Shown: piece by piece, positions 16,146-25,947 of the stretch
Layout of the letters: each line of letters starts with the position of its first letter
How positions within the stretch are numbered: position 1 is the stretch's first letter
Source of the DNA: Corynebacterium dentalis
Lineage (GTDB): Bacteria > Actinomycetota > Actinomycetes > Mycobacteriales > Mycobacteriaceae
DNA length: 64,000 nucleotides
NCBI RefSeq assembly: GCF_900232865.1
Contig: NZ_OCTS01000006.1
Coordinates: forward strand, 62,001-126,000
Direction of reading: 5' to 3'
The notes under the pieces: generated by a model
What the model saw: only the letters and a program-made list of their open reading frames with translations
Database searches by the model: none
Told to the model about the DNA's origin: nothing
Translations under genes and position numbers: made by a program

Positions 16146-17686
16146 TAGCTCAGCTCCGTTTCTGCGGAGCGCATCGTCTCTGCGGCCGCCACTGCGCGCA
16201 ACACCGCTGCTGCCTTGTTTCGTGTTTCTTCGTCCTCAGCAACCGGATCGGAATCTGCGACGATTCCGCCTCCGGCCTGCACGTACACCGTGCCGTCCTT
16301 GTACACGCCCGTACGAATCGCAATGGCTTGGTCTGTGTTGCCGGAGAAGTCGAAGTAGCCGACAGTTCCGCCGTACACGCCACGCCGCGTGTCCTCGAGG
16401 CGGTCAATGATGCTCAGAGCACTCGGCTTCGGCGCGCCAGAAAGCGTTCCCGCGGGGAACGTAGCGGCGAAGGCGTCCACAGCAGTCTTGCCCTCCTCCA
16501 ACTTTCCGCTAACTCCTGAGACCAAGTGCATGATCGCGCTGTAGCGCTCCACGTGACGGAAGTCGTGGACTTCCACGGTTCCTGGAGTGCATACTCGGCC
16601 GATGTCGTTGCGTCCCAAGTCCACCAGCATGAGGTGCTCGGAGTTTTCTTTCTCGTCGTTGCTCAATTCCTTTTCGAACTGCACGTCTTCCTCGTAAGAC
16701 GCTCCGCGAGGACGTGACCCGGCGATGGGGAACGTGGTCACCTCTCCAGACTTGACCTGTACCAACGATTCCGGAGACGAGCCGATCACGTGGAACGCAG
16801 TATCGGTGAAATCCTCGGTGGGAACGTTTAGCAGGAACATGTACGGACTGGGGTTGGCCACGCGCAGCATGCGGTAGATGTCCAGAGGTGCCGCGGAGGT
16901 GTCCATTTCGAAGCGCTGCGAGAGTACCACTTGGAAGGCATCGCCGGCGCGGACGTGTTCCTTGACTTCCTCGATGCGGGAGAGGTGATCGTCCATGGTC
17001 CTCTGCCGACGGACCTGTGGTTCCGGGGTGGAAAATGTGTCGACGCCACCAGTGTCGCCCGAGTTGAGTCTCTCCACCATTTCATCGATCTTGCCTACTG
17101 CTTCGTTGTAGGCTTCGTCGACTCGGGCATCTGAGTTATCCCAGTTGACCACGGTCGAGATGAGCCAGATCGCGCCCTCGTGGTGGTCCACGGCGGCCAT
17201 GCCGTCTACCAGCAACTGGAGCATGTCCGGCACGTCGAGATCGTTGTCGCAGGTATCCGGCAGTTCCTCGATGTAGCGGATCATGTCAAAGCTCATGAAG
17301 CCGACTAGGCCGCTGGTCAGCGGAGGCAGCCCCTCGATGGGTGCAGTGTGCAGAGCGCTGAGAGTCTCCCGGATGGCATCCAGTGGGTCCACGTTGTCTG
17401 GCATGTCCACGGGAGGCTCACCAATCCAGCGCGCTGCCGAATCCTTAGCGGTCAGGGCACAGCGTGCGCCTGTGCCGATGTACGACCAGCGATCCCACGA
17501 TTGTCCTTGCGCGGCGGATTCCAGCAAGAAGGTGCCGGGGCGCCCTTCGGCCAGCTTGCGGTAGGCGCTCAGTGCGGTCTGGCCATCTGCCAGAACTTTG
17601 CGGACAACGGGCACTACGCGGTGGTTGGTCGCCAGAGCGCGGAATGTCTCGCGGGAGGTCATGAAAGCTTCAGACATGGGTTCCAT
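16145..17686 (-). CDS. trpE: Anthranilate synthase component I
   Basis: Large subunit that converts chorismate to anthranilate, using ammonia from TrpG. Chorismate-binding motifs include GSSPESLVQVKSGEV, PIAGSRPRG, HLMLVDLGRNDIGRV, FPAGTLSGAPK and the C-terminal IRTGVYKDG ... QAGGGIVADSDP. Near the N-terminus, LLESAAQGQSWDRWSYIG contains the LLES segment that in TrpE binds feedback tryptophan. Length 513 residues. The partner genes trpG and trpD are not in the window. A second in-frame ATG lies nine bases inside the start used here. Confidence 0.96.
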   Translation of the reverse strand: MEPMSEAFMTSRETFRALATNHRVVPVVRKVLADGQTALSAYRKLAEGRPGTFLLESAAQGQSWDRWSYIGTGARCALTAKDSAARWIGEPPVDMPDNVDPLDAIRETLSALHTAPIEGLPPLTSGLVGFMSFDMIRYIEELPDTCDNDLDVPDMLQLLVDGMAAVDHHEGAIWLISTVVNWDNSDARVDEAYNEAVGKIDEMVERLNSGDTGGVDTFSTPEPQVRRQRTMDDHLSRIEEVKEHVRAGDAFQVVLSQRFEMDTSAAPLDIYRMLRVANPSPYMFLLNVPTEDFTDTAFHVIGSSPESLVQVKSGEVTTFPIAGSRPRGASYEEDVQFEKELSNDEKENSEHLMLVDLGRNDIGRVCTPGTVEVHDFRHVERYSAIMHLVSGVSGKLEEGKTAVDAFAATFPAGTLSGAPKPSALSIIDRLEDTRRGVYGGTVGYFDFSGNTDQAIAIRTGVYKDGTVYVQAGGGIVADSDPVAEDEETRNKAAAVLRAVAAAETMRSAETELS

Positions 17687-17707
17687 TGTGCACCAACTAC
17701 ACAGGCG

Positions 17708-18067
17708 CTAGAGAATCCGGTCTGCGTCGAAACAGGTGCGCGTGCCAGTGTGGCAGGCGGCACCTACCTGGTTGACGTGCACCAGGATCGTGTCCGCATC
17801 GCAGTCCAGCCGGACCGAGGTGACTTCCTGAGTGTGTCCGGAGGTCTCGCCCTTGATCCAGTACTCCTGCCGGGAGCGGGACCAATAGGTGCCCTTCTTG
17901 GTAGCCAGCGTGTGAGCCAGGGCGTGATCATTCATCCACGCCATCATCAGCACGTCGTTGGTATCCGCGTCTTGGACGATGGCTGGCACGAGCCCGTCTG
18001 CGTTGGTCTTCAAGCGGGATGCGATGTCTGGATCCAGCTCATATTCCGCGGGATTGGTGCTGCTCAC
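17708..18067 (-). CDS. hisI: Phosphoribosyl-AMP cyclohydrolase
   Basis: Opens the adenine ring of phosphoribosyl-AMP in histidine synthesis. Motifs: [31 protein letters not shown], and the zinc/magnesium residues in DCDADT and [12 protein letters not shown]. Length 119 residues, the single-domain form with no HisE fusion. The GTG at 18067 overlaps the hisF stop by four bases (GTGA), which fixes the start; the longer open frame upstream is a shadow of hisF. trpE starts about 20 bases further on. Confidence 0.93.
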   Translation of the reverse strand: MSSTNPAEYELDPDIASRLKTNADGLVPAIVQDADTNDVLMMAWMNDHALAHTLATKKGTYWSRSRQEYWIKGETSGHTQEVTSVRLDCDADTILVHVNQVGAACHTGTRTCFDADRIL

Positions 18068-18831
18068 AAGCGCACCTCGATGCCTTCGTCCGCCATGGCC
18101 TGCTTGACCTCGGGGATAGTGACCTGGCCGAAGTGGAAGATGGAGGCAGCCAATACAGCATCGGCGCCAGCGGCGACGGCCGGTGCGAAGTCGCTGGCCT
18201 TGCCTGCACCACCGGAGGCGATGACGGGGATGTTCACGGCCGCGCGTACGGCTTCGAGCATCTCGATGTCGAATCCCTCTTTGGTGCCATCCGCATCCAT
18301 AGAGTTCAGCAGGATCTCCCCCACGCCCAGCTCTTCGCCGCGGCGAGCCCATTCGATAGCGTCGATTCCCGTGCCCTTGGTGCCACCGTGCGTGGTCACC
18401 TCGTAAGCACCAGGCTCGCCTTCGGGCAAGCGCCGAGCGTCAACGGACAAAACGATGCACTGCGCGCCGAAGCGCTCGGACAGCTCGCGCAGCAGCTCCG
18501 GCCGCGCGATGGCAGAGGAGTTCACGGAGACTTTGTCCGCGCCTGCGCGCAGCAGGGCGTCCACGTCATCGGCGCTGCGCACGCCGCCGCCCACGGTCAG
18601 TGGGATGAAGATTTGGTCGGCGGTGCGTCGCACGACCTCCAGGATGGTGCCGCGTCCTTCTTTCGACGCCGACACATCCAAAAAGGTCAGCTCATCTGCA
18701 CCTTCAGCGTCATACCGAGCCGCGAGTTCTACGGGGTCACCGGCATCGCGGAGTCCCTGGAAGTTTACGCCCTTGACTACCCGTCCTTCTTTGACGTCCA
18801 GGCACGGGATGACTCGAGTGGTGACGCTCAA
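18064..18831 (-). CDS. hisF: Imidazole glycerol phosphate synthase cyclase subunit
   Basis: Works with HisH to make imidazole glycerol phosphate and AICAR. It begins with the classic [19 protein letters not shown] (catalytic Asp in CLDV), and the second catalytic Asp lies in [14 protein letters not shown]. Length 255 residues. The start is TTG, overlapping the impA stop (TTGA), a weak start that should keep output tied to the upstream gene. Confidence 0.96.
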   Translation of the reverse strand: MSVTTRVIPCLDVKEGRVVKGVNFQGLRDAGDPVELAARYDAEGADELTFLDVSASKEGRGTILEVVRRTADQIFIPLTVGGGVRSADDVDALLRAGADKVSVNSSAIARPELLRELSERFGAQCIVLSVDARRLPEGEPGAYEVTTHGGTKGTGIDAIEWARRGEELGVGEILLNSMDADGTKEGFDIEMLEAVRAAVNIPVIASGGAGKASDFAPAVAAGADAVLAASIFHFGQVTIPEVKQAMADEGIEVRL

Positions 18832-19790
18832 TTGATGCCTCCTCGGTCGCGGATTTCTTGAGCGGTGCGTGCGGCAGTGCCGATGGGAACGGCCTGAATG
18901 TGCTGCAGCAAAGTGGCGTGCACCTCTGGCTCACCGGCGACCAAACCGGAGACGCCTGGGCGCCACGGGTTTCCAGCGAAGTCGGTGGCCACTCCCCCGT
19001 TTTCCTGCACGGCAAGGATGCCCGCGGCGTTGTCCCACAGGTTCGGGCTGAAAGTCACGGTGCCGCCGAACACTCCGGCGGCGGTGAAGGCCAAGTCGAT
19101 GCCCACGGAACCCGTCACACGCATGCGTGGGTAGGACTTGCCGATTTCGTTGAGCATGTCCTGGCGGTAGCTGATGGGCAGGTTGCCGCGGCGCTGCGAG
19201 AGGATGGAGCCGAAGCTGATCTGCGTCACACCGGGATCTGACGGTGGCAACGGGCGGGCAGGCATGCCGTCCACCAGCAATCCGTGCCCCCGACGGGCAG
19301 AAATACGGCGTCCTAGCAGCGGCATCTCCGTGACAGACAGTTGTGTCTCGCCTTTGTGGACCAGTGCCAACAGGATGCAGGCAAAGGGATTGCCTACCGC
19401 GTAGTTGGCGGTGCCATCAATGGGATCGACCACCCAGTAGGTCTCTGGCTCGATGTCTTCCTGCACGGTGTTCGCGCGGGGACCGTCGATGCCATCGGCC
19501 TTGTCTTGGTTCGGGTAGCGCTCCTGTGGCATTTCGCCAGGGATCTCACCGGGAAGAACCGTGCCGAATTCCTCGCCGTGCACGGGCAGGCCGGTGTATT
19601 GGCTCAGTAGCGTGCGCAGCTGGCGCTCCACAGAGAGATCCGCCTCGGTGGCGAAGTCTCCGGGAGACTTGATGATCTCTGGCTCCGCACCCACAGCTGC
19701 GGAAAAGGTAGATTCGGCTTCATCCACGGCAGCTTCGGCGATAGCCAGCAGCGTGCGCGTATCTAGCTGGTCGCTGTTGTCCATGCTCAT
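18828..19790 (-). CDS. impA: Inositol monophosphatase family protein, probable histidinol-phosphatase
   Basis: Magnesium-dependent phosphatase of the IMPase fold, with the metal motifs [18 protein letters not shown] and the C-terminal [10 protein letters not shown]. The 320 residues include an insertion of about 30 residues (near 85-115) not typical of the smallest members. The position between hisA and hisF, with overlapping codons on both sides, is the usual place of impA in corynebacteria. A histidinol-phosphatase role is likely from context but the sequence alone would also fit inositol phosphate. Confidence 0.85.
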   Translation of the reverse strand: MSMDNSDQLDTRTLLAIAEAAVDEAESTFSAAVGAEPEIIKSPGDFATEADLSVERQLRTLLSQYTGLPVHGEEFGTVLPGEIPGEMPQERYPNQDKADGIDGPRANTVQEDIEPETYWVVDPIDGTANYAVGNPFACILLALVHKGETQLSVTEMPLLGRRISARRGHGLLVDGMPARPLPPSDPGVTQISFGSILSQRRGNLPISYRQDMLNEIGKSYPRMRVTGSVGIDLAFTAAGVFGGTVTFSPNLWDNAAGILAVQENGGVATDFAGNPWRPGVSGLVAGEPEVHATLLQHIQAVPIGTAARTAQEIRDRGGIN

Positions 19791-20536
19791 GGTCGCGCTG
19801 CCTCCAGAGCTTCTTCCAAAGTGAACTTACCTGCGTACAGGGCCTTACCCACGATGGCGGAATCCACGCCCTCGCCCACAACCTTTGCCAGCGCACGGAT
19901 ATCGTCCAGCGAAGAAATTCCACCCGAGGCCACCACGGGCGCAGAGGTAGCTGCGGCGACTTCGCGGAGCAGCTCGATGTTCGGACCGTTGAGCATGCCA
20001 TCGCGGCTGACATCGGTGACGACCAAACGGGATACGCCCTGGGAATCCAGGCGCTCCAGAACCTCCCAAAGCTCGCCACCATCGGAGGTCCAACCGCGTC
20101 CACGCAGGCGCCATTCGCCGTCCACCTGGCGTGTATCCAGGCCGATGGCCACCTTGTCTCCGTAGCGCTTGATCACGGACTCACACCACTCGGGATCTTC
20201 CAGAGCGGCGGTGCCGATATTCACGCGGCGGCAGCCGGTGGACAGTGCGCGTTCCAGGGATTCGTCGTCGCGGATACCACCGGAGAGCTCCACGTCTACG
20301 TCCAGCTGCCCCACCACGTCACGCAAGATTTTGAAGTTGCTTCCGCGCCCGAAGGCCGCATCCAGGTCCACTAGGTGGACCCACTCTGCGCCAGCGTTTT
20401 GCCAGGCCAGGGCCGCGTCGATGGGAGCACCATAGTTGGTCTCCGTGCCAGCTTCGCCCTGGACGAGGCGCACGGCCTGCCCATCGGCGACATCGACTGC
20501 GGGAAGCAAAACGAGCGGTTGGGCGGCAGAAGTCAT
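19787..20536 (-). CDS. hisA: ProFAR isomerase HisA, possibly bifunctional PriA
   Basis: A TIM-barrel isomerase acting on ProFAR in histidine synthesis. Catalytic Asp15 (LLPAVDV) and Asp175 (VVTDVSRDG) are present, as are GIRDDESL and the phosphate sites. The RLRGRGW segment (Arg143-Trp149) and Arg23 match, as I recall them, the residues that let PriA of Mycobacterium and Streptomyces also do the TrpF reaction. No trpF is fused to trpC here, which supports dual function (inference). 249 residues. The 142-bp gap upstream could hold a promoter. Confidence 0.9.
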   Translation of the reverse strand: MTSAAQPLVLLPAVDVADGQAVRLVQGEAGTETNYGAPIDAALAWQNAGAEWVHLVDLDAAFGRGSNFKILRDVVGQLDVDVELSGGIRDDESLERALSTGCRRVNIGTAALEDPEWCESVIKRYGDKVAIGLDTRQVDGEWRLRGRGWTSDGGELWEVLERLDSQGVSRLVVTDVSRDGMLNGPNIELLREVAAATSAPVVASGGISSLDDIRALAKVVGEGVDSAIVGKALYAGKFTLEEALEAARP

Positions 20537-20678
20537 GACTGAAGGAATCCTTAGTGACTCGACAAAACGGAAAACTGGAATAAGTATTGAGTTAAATCGC
20601 GCGCGGCGCTAAACCGGCGTGATGGGCCATACGTTGTGACCCAGCTCAACAAAGTCTAACGCACGGCCAAGACAGAAC
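20537..20678 (-). other. Gap between hisH and hisA
   Basis: 142 bases without a gene. The minus strand has an AT-rich patch (CAATACTTATTCC near 20577-20589) that could be a -10 region for hisA, and a weak AAGGA before its ATG. No strong hairpin was seen, so readthrough from hisH is also possible. Confidence 0.3.
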
Positions 20679-21386
20679 TTAACGCAGAGTATCGACCCAA
20701 TTGCGCAACAACAACGCACCGGCGTCTCCTGACTTCTCCGGGTGGAACTGCGTGGCCCACAGCGGGCCGTTTTCCACGGCGGCGACGAACCGGGAACGGC
20801 CGTGTTCTGCCCAGTGGACCAGCGGCGCTACGGTGCGCCCGTCGGTGATCAATTCCCAGTCCGTCACGCCATAGGAGTGGACAAAGTAGTAGCGTTCGTC
20901 CGCCGCGGCTCCTGCGAACAACGCGGATCCTTCCGCCACGTCAACCGTGTTCCACCCCATGTGCGGCAGCACGTCGGCATCCAGATGTTGCACGGTGCCC
21001 GGCCATTCTCCGGTGCCTTCTGCTGGCTTGGCGCCCTCTCCGTCTGAAAATTCGACGCCATACTCAAACAAAATCTGCATCCCCACACAGATTCCCAACA
21101 CAGGACGGCCTCCGGCGAGCCGTTCCCCTATCATCCGGTCTCCCTTGACCTCTTTGAGTCCCTCCATGCACGCGGCGAAGGCTCCCACTCCCGGGACGAG
21201 CAATCCGTCTGCAGCCAGCACGGTCTCAGGATCCGCGGTGACTGTGACTTCCGCGCCGGCGCGTTCCAGTGCGCGCTGTGCGGAGCGGACGTTGCCGCTG
21301 CCGTAATCCAGCAGCGCAACGGTAGGAGACTCGGTGCGTGGCGCGGAAGACTGTTCAGATGATTCGTTCGTAGGTTGCAATCCCAT
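20679..21386 (-). CDS. hisH: Imidazole glycerol phosphate synthase glutamine amidotransferase subunit
   Basis: Class I glutamine amidotransferase that feeds ammonia to HisF. The nucleophile is in GICVGMQIL and the His/Glu pair in [26 protein letters not shown] is the typical N-terminal fold. 235 residues, with a Ser/Glu-rich extension of about 20 residues before [10 protein letters not shown]. It starts 12 bases past the stop of the transporter gene upstream. A TAGGAT lies eight bases before its ATG and could also act as a -10. Confidence 0.95.
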   Translation of the reverse strand: MGLQPTNESSEQSSAPRTESPTVALLDYGSGNVRSAQRALERAGAEVTVTADPETVLAADGLLVPGVGAFAACMEGLKEVKGDRMIGERLAGGRPVLGICVGMQILFEYGVEFSDGEGAKPAEGTGEWPGTVQHLDADVLPHMGWNTVDVAEGSALFAGAAADERYYFVHSYGVTDWELITDGRTVAPLVHWAEHGRSRFVAAVENGPLWATQFHPEKSGDAGALLLRNWVDTLR

Positions 21387-21397
21387 AAGTTGTCATC

Positions 21398-22780
21398 CTA
21401 GTGTTCGCGGTCCATGCGCGGTGCGCGGACCCTCTGCCGGACTGCGCGGAGTTGATGAGCCATGTTGTTGTGTTCCCACTGACGCCTGCGCCCGATGATG
21501 CCGTCGGTAATGACGGCCAACAGTGCCACGGCCACAATGCACGCAGCGATCCAAAAGGTTTGGTAGTACGCGAGCACGCCCGCCACCATGCCCAGCACCA
21601 CTGCGCCGATGCCGGTACCGGAATCGAAGGTCATGTTCCACAGGGCGCTGGCCAGCGTTGTCTTTTCTCGCGGCAGGCGTTCAAACAGCATCAGCAAGGC
21701 CTCGTTTTGGACGATGCCGAAGCCTAAGCCGAACAGCCCTGCGGCAGCGAATGCGCCGATGACCAGCACCAGTCCCCCGTCGGCAAAGGTGATCACTGCG
21801 CCCCCGGTCAGCAGTCCGGCGATGCCAAAGCCCAGGCCGGTCGCAGCCAATCGCCCAGCCTGACCGCTGCGGGAGGCGACACGCCCGGCCAGCACGCGAC
21901 CCAGCATCTGCAGTCCGCCCAAGACGGACAGACCCGCTGCCGAGACCAACGCGGCGACGGAGACATCCACCTCTTCCACGGCGGGCGCAAGGAAGGTGCT
22001 GAATGCCGCAAATCCAGTGGCGATGGCGCCAATTGCCAGCCCCGGAACGGCGGCGAGTTTCCACGTAGCGGCCTGTGGCGGATGCGCTTGGGGACCATGG
22101 ATGATCTGGTCGGAGGTGGCGTCGGAAATAGAAGGTGCGGCCTGCGAACGGCGCGCTTGTTGCAGCTGAGCACGGGAACGATACGGGATCCAATACGCCG
22201 CCGCGGCTCCCACCGAGGCATAGACCGCCGCGGTGACGAACACCACGGCCTCGCCGTGCGCGTTGAGTAGCCACAGACCCAGCGGGAAGCTCAGCAGCTG
22301 CGATAGCCCCACGGACACGCCCAGCGCAGCGGAGGAATTGCCCATCATGCGCGGCGGCACCAACTCCGCGATCAATGCGGCTTCCGCCACGGTCACGGCG
22401 CCGAACCCAATACCGCGGATCACCGCCACCACCAGCAGTGGAACCGCGGACATATCCACCACATAAAACAGCGCGGGCAGGCCGAGCATCAGCCCGGCAA
22501 ATGCCATCACCGCGGGAAAACCAACCCGCTTGATTAACCACGGCGTAAACGCCTGCGTGATCACGGTGGCCCCCATGAATACGCCAGTGGATAGACCCGC
22601 CAGCGAATCGGATCCGCCCTGCTGGATCACTGCCAGCGGGATCACGGGCAGCAGCAACGACCATCCGCCGAAAGCACAGAACACGGAAATCAGCGTGGCC
22701 ACCAGGCCCGGAGCCTTCCACACAGTCTCTAGCTGGTCGAGTTCCTCCGGGGATAGCGCTGGTTGCCTGCTGATTGCCAT
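21398..22780 (-). CDS. MFS transporter within the histidine cluster
   Basis: 460 residues with about twelve hydrophobic helices and the usual break near the middle (a polar loop around 210-240 rich in Gln, Ser and Pro). It lies six bases after hisB and 12 bases before hisH, so it is part of the histidine transcription unit. An MFS gene at this place is also known from other corynebacterial his operons. Export of histidine or a pathway intermediate would fit the context but the sequence does not show the substrate. Confidence 0.85.
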   Translation of the reverse strand: MAISRQPALSPEELDQLETVWKAPGLVATLISVFCAFGGWSLLLPVIPLAVIQQGGSDSLAGLSTGVFMGATVITQAFTPWLIKRVGFPAVMAFAGLMLGLPALFYVVDMSAVPLLVVAVIRGIGFGAVTVAEAALIAELVPPRMMGNSSAALGVSVGLSQLLSFPLGLWLLNAHGEAVVFVTAAVYASVGAAAAYWIPYRSRAQLQQARRSQAAPSISDATSDQIIHGPQAHPPQAATWKLAAVPGLAIGAIATGFAAFSTFLAPAVEEVDVSVAALVSAAGLSVLGGLQMLGRVLAGRVASRSGQAGRLAATGLGFGIAGLLTGGAVITFADGGLVLVIGAFAAAGLFGLGFGIVQNEALLMLFERLPREKTTLASALWNMTFDSGTGIGAVVLGMVAGVLAYYQTFWIAACIVAVALLAVITDGIIGRRRQWEHNNMAHQLRAVRQRVRAPRMDREH

Positions 22781-22786
22781 GTCGTT

Positions 22787-23413
22787 TTAGAGAGCTCCCT
22801 TGGTTGATGGAATGCCGGATACGCGAGGGTCATTTTCCGTGGCTTCCCGCAGTGCCCGGGCCACGGCCTTGAATTCCGCTTCGGTGATGTGGTGCGGATC
22901 GCGTCCGTAGATGCAGCGCACGTGCAACGCGATGCGGGCGTTGAGCGCCAGTGTTTCGAAGAAGTGCTGGTTGATCACGGTGGCGTAGTGCCCGCCGATG
23001 ATGGTGTGCAACAGTGCGTCTGGCTCACCGGTGCCCACGTAGTACGGGCGACCGGAGACATCCACTGCTGCGTGTGCCAGCGTCTCGTCCATGGGGATGA
23101 AGGAATCGCCGAAACGACGGATGCCTTCCTTGGAACCCAGCGCCTCACCCAGCGCTTGCCCCAGCACGATGCCCGTGTCCTCCACGGTGTGGTGTGCGTC
23201 GATCTCCACATCGCCTTTGGCTTGAACCTTCAGGTCAAAGGAACCGTGAGCGCCGAAGGCGGTCAGCATGTGGTCAAAGAACGGCAGGCCAGTGGAAATC
23301 TCCGTGCGTCCGGTGCCGTCGAGGTTGATCTCCACGGTGATCTCGGATTCGCGGGTGGTGCGGCTCACGCGTCCAGTGCGCTGGCTCGCGTTTCCTTCTG
23401 GTTGCTGGCTCAT
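22787..23413 (-). CDS. hisB: Imidazoleglycerol-phosphate dehydratase
   Basis: Manganese enzyme dehydrating imidazole glycerol phosphate. It shows the two histidine-rich metal motifs DAHHTVED and [13 protein letters not shown], with the first half motif [13 protein letters not shown]. The ATG 23413 overlaps the hisC stop (ATGA) and gives 208 residues, the monofunctional size; a longer frame upstream is not needed. No phosphatase domain is fused, consistent with a separate histidinol-phosphatase gene. Confidence 0.95.
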   Translation of the reverse strand: MSQQPEGNASQRTGRVSRTTRESEITVEINLDGTGRTEISTGLPFFDHMLTAFGAHGSFDLKVQAKGDVEIDAHHTVEDTGIVLGQALGEALGSKEGIRRFGDSFIPMDETLAHAAVDVSGRPYYVGTGEPDALLHTIIGGHYATVINQHFFETLALNARIALHVRCIYGRDPHHITEAEFKAVARALREATENDPRVSGIPSTKGAL

Positions 23414-24519
23414 GAGTTCTTCTTTTCTTTCGACGCCAATGCTTGTGCTGCCTCCAAGAATGCATCGTTTTCCTGCGGTAGGCCAATAGTGACGCGCAGC
23501 CATCCGGGTACGCCAACGTCTCTGATGAGAACGTCTCGATCCAAAAACTCCTGCCAGGTGGTGTGCGAGTCCGCGAACCTGCCGAAGAATACGAAGTTGG
23601 AGTGGGAATTGATGGTGGTGAATCCCAGCTCGCGCAGGCGCGCCACCACGCGGTCGCGCTCCTCGCGGAGCTTTTCCACGGTGGCCAGCGTGTCCTGACT
23701 GTGGTGCAGGGCTGCGGTGGCTGCAGCTTGGGACAGTGTGGACAGGTGGTATGGCAGGCGCACCAGCATCACGGCTTCAATGAATGCGGGATCTGCCACG
23801 AAGTAGCCCAGGCGGCCTCCGGCGAAGTCGAAGGCCTTGCTCATGGTGCGGGAAACCACCAGCGAGGTCGGGTATTCGGAGATCAACGTCAGCGCGGAAG
23901 GCTCATCAGAGAACTCCGCGTAGGCCTCATCCACGATCACGATGCCCGGCGCGGCATCGAGGATCCGCCGGATGTCCTCCAACGAGGTGACGTTTCCGGT
24001 GGGGTTGTTGGGCGTGGTGACAAAGATGATGTCTGGTTGGTGTTGTTCGATGGCTGCCAGCGCTGCATCCATGTCGATAGCGAAGCCTTCGGACTCCGGC
24101 CGAGGCACGGCGATGAATTCCGTTTGGGTGCCCGCGGACAGGATGGGGTGCATGGAGTAGCTGGGGGTAAAGCCCAGAGCGGAGCGACCGGGGCCACCGA
24201 AGGCCTGCAATAGCTGCTGCAGCACCTCGTTGGAACCGTTGGCCGCCCACACGTTGTTCGCGTCTACGTCCACTCCCGTCTGCTGGGAGATGTAGCGCGC
24301 CAATTCCGTGCGCAGGCCTGTGGCATCGCGGTCTGGGTAACGGTTGAGTTCCTCGCCCAGCTCCCGAACCTTTTCTGCGATCTCGTCGATGATCGCCTGG
24401 CTGGGCGCGTAGGGGTTTTCGTTGGTGTTGAGCTGGTTGGCCACCTTGAGCTGCGGGGCGCCGTAGGCGGACTGGCCACGCAGTTCCTCGCGCAGGGGAA
24501 GATCGGACAACTGTGCCAT
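23410..24519 (-). CDS. hisC: Histidinol-phosphate aminotransferase
   Basis: PLP aminotransferase of fold type I. Lys228 in [17 protein letters not shown] is the PLP lysine; NTNENPY near residue 32, TTPNNPTGN near 168 and VDEAYAEF near 196 are the other signatures. 369 residues, full length. It sits between hisD and hisB with a 21-base gap upstream and a 4-base overlap downstream. Confidence 0.96.
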   Translation of the reverse strand: MAQLSDLPLREELRGQSAYGAPQLKVANQLNTNENPYAPSQAIIDEIAEKVRELGEELNRYPDRDATGLRTELARYISQQTGVDVDANNVWAANGSNEVLQQLLQAFGGPGRSALGFTPSYSMHPILSAGTQTEFIAVPRPESEGFAIDMDAALAAIEQHQPDIIFVTTPNNPTGNVTSLEDIRRILDAAPGIVIVDEAYAEFSDEPSALTLISEYPTSLVVSRTMSKAFDFAGGRLGYFVADPAFIEAVMLVRLPYHLSTLSQAAATAALHHSQDTLATVEKLREERDRVVARLRELGFTTINSHSNFVFFGRFADSHTTWQEFLDRDVLIRDVGVPGWLRVTIGLPQENDAFLEAAQALASKEKKNS

Positions 24520-24540
24520 GAATGTGCTCCCGTGGATTGT

Positions 24541-25851
24541 CTAGTTGTTGAATCGTGCGGCGATGGCTTCACCGTGGGCGGGCAGGCGTTCTGCGTCGGC
24601 CAGCGCAATCACGGTCTGCGACACATCGCAGAGGGCATCCTTGCTGTAGTTCACCACGTGGATGGACTTCATGAAGGTGTGCGTGGACAGTCCGGAGCTG
24701 TGGCGAGCCGAGCCGGACGTAGGCAGGACGTGGTTGGAACCCGCGGAGTAATCGCCAAGCGGTACTGGGCTGTACCGGCCGATGAAGATCGCGCCGGCAT
24801 TTACGATTCGCTGCGCAACCTGTTCCGCACCTTCGGTGTGGATCTCCAGGTGTTCCGCGGCATACGCGTTGGCCGCAGCGATGGCAGCCTTAATGGAATC
24901 CACCACAACGATGCCACTCTGCTGGCCTTCCAACGCTTCCTGCACGCGGTCCGCGTTCAGCGTCACGGAGTAACGCTCCGCAACCTCACGATCTACCTCA
25001 TCTGCCAGCTGCTCTGATGTGGTTATCAGCACAGAGGCAGCCATCGGATCGTGTTCCGCCTGGCTGATCAAGTCATAAGCCACTTCCACGGCATCCGCTG
25101 AATCATCGGCAATGATGGCGATCTCCGTAGGTCCAGCCTCGGAATCGATGCCCACCACGGAACGCACCAGGCGCTTTGCCGCAGTCACGAAGATGTTGCC
25201 CGGCCCGGTCACTAGATCCACTGGATCCAAGCTCTGCTCGTCGCAGCCATAGGCCATCAGCGCCACGGCCTGAGCACCGCCGACCGCCCACACTTCTTCC
25301 ACGCCCAGCAGTGCGCAGGCCGCCAGGATGGTGGGATGTGGCCATCCTTGTTCCTGTGGTGGGGAGGCAATCACCAAGGTGCCGACGCCAGCCTCCTGCG
25401 CTGGAACCACATTCATGATCACCGACGATGGATATACCGCTTTGCCACCCGGGACATACAAACCCACGCGCTCGATCGGTACCCAACGTTCCGTCACCAG
25501 TCCCCCGGGAGCGATCTCCACCGTGTAGTCTTCTGGCACCTGAGTGGAATGGAACGCGCGCACGCGGCGGATGGATTCCTCCAAAGCTGCGCGAACATCG
25601 GAATCGAGGGTGAGCAGGGCGTCGGAAATAACGCGTTCCGGAACCCGAACGGACTCAGGGGTTACGCCATCGAACTTCGCGCCGTACTCCAACGCTGCCT
25701 GGCTACCGCGGGTACGAACGTCCTCCACGATGGGCGAGACCGTGGGCAAAACCGACTCAATGTCCGTGCCGCCCCTGGGCAGGACATGTCGCAGCTCGGA
25801 TGTGGTGGGGGTCTGACCTCTGAGATCAATCCGGGCAAGCATCGGTGACAT
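24541..25851 (-). CDS. hisD: Histidinol dehydrogenase
   Basis: Zinc-dependent NAD enzyme oxidising histidinol to histidine in the last two steps. Motifs: [44 protein letters not shown], and [16 protein letters not shown] with catalytic His residues; EHLEIHTEG binds metal. 436 residues. It is the first gene of the block: AGGAGG stands ahead of the ATG at 25851. Confidence 0.96.
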   Translation of the reverse strand: MSPMLARIDLRGQTPTTSELRHVLPRGGTDIESVLPTVSPIVEDVRTRGSQAALEYGAKFDGVTPESVRVPERVISDALLTLDSDVRAALEESIRRVRAFHSTQVPEDYTVEIAPGGLVTERWVPIERVGLYVPGGKAVYPSSVIMNVVPAQEAGVGTLVIASPPQEQGWPHPTILAACALLGVEEVWAVGGAQAVALMAYGCDEQSLDPVDLVTGPGNIFVTAAKRLVRSVVGIDSEAGPTEIAIIADDSADAVEVAYDLISQAEHDPMAASVLITTSEQLADEVDREVAERYSVTLNADRVQEALEGQQSGIVVVDSIKAAIAAANAYAAEHLEIHTEGAEQVAQRIVNAGAIFIGRYSPVPLGDYSAGSNHVLPTSGSARHSSGLSTHTFMKSIHVVNYSKDALCDVSQTVIALADAERLPAHGEAIAARFNN

Positions 25852-25947
25852 CCTCCTGTGGGCGTTTCCACTAACGTGGACTTCTAGGCTTCATAGCGAT
25901 CTTACCCAGCGGTGGAGACAGACAGGAAAGGCAGGTGGCACGAGACA
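25852..25947. promoter_or_regulatory. Divergent promoter region of the histidine block
   Basis: Holds the strong AGGAGG ribosome site of hisD and, on the minus strand, a TAAGAT near 25898-25903 that could serve as -10 for the long his-trp transcript. The right side must drive the 610-residue protein gene. No T-box-like or attenuator hairpin stood out by eye. Confidence 0.4.
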
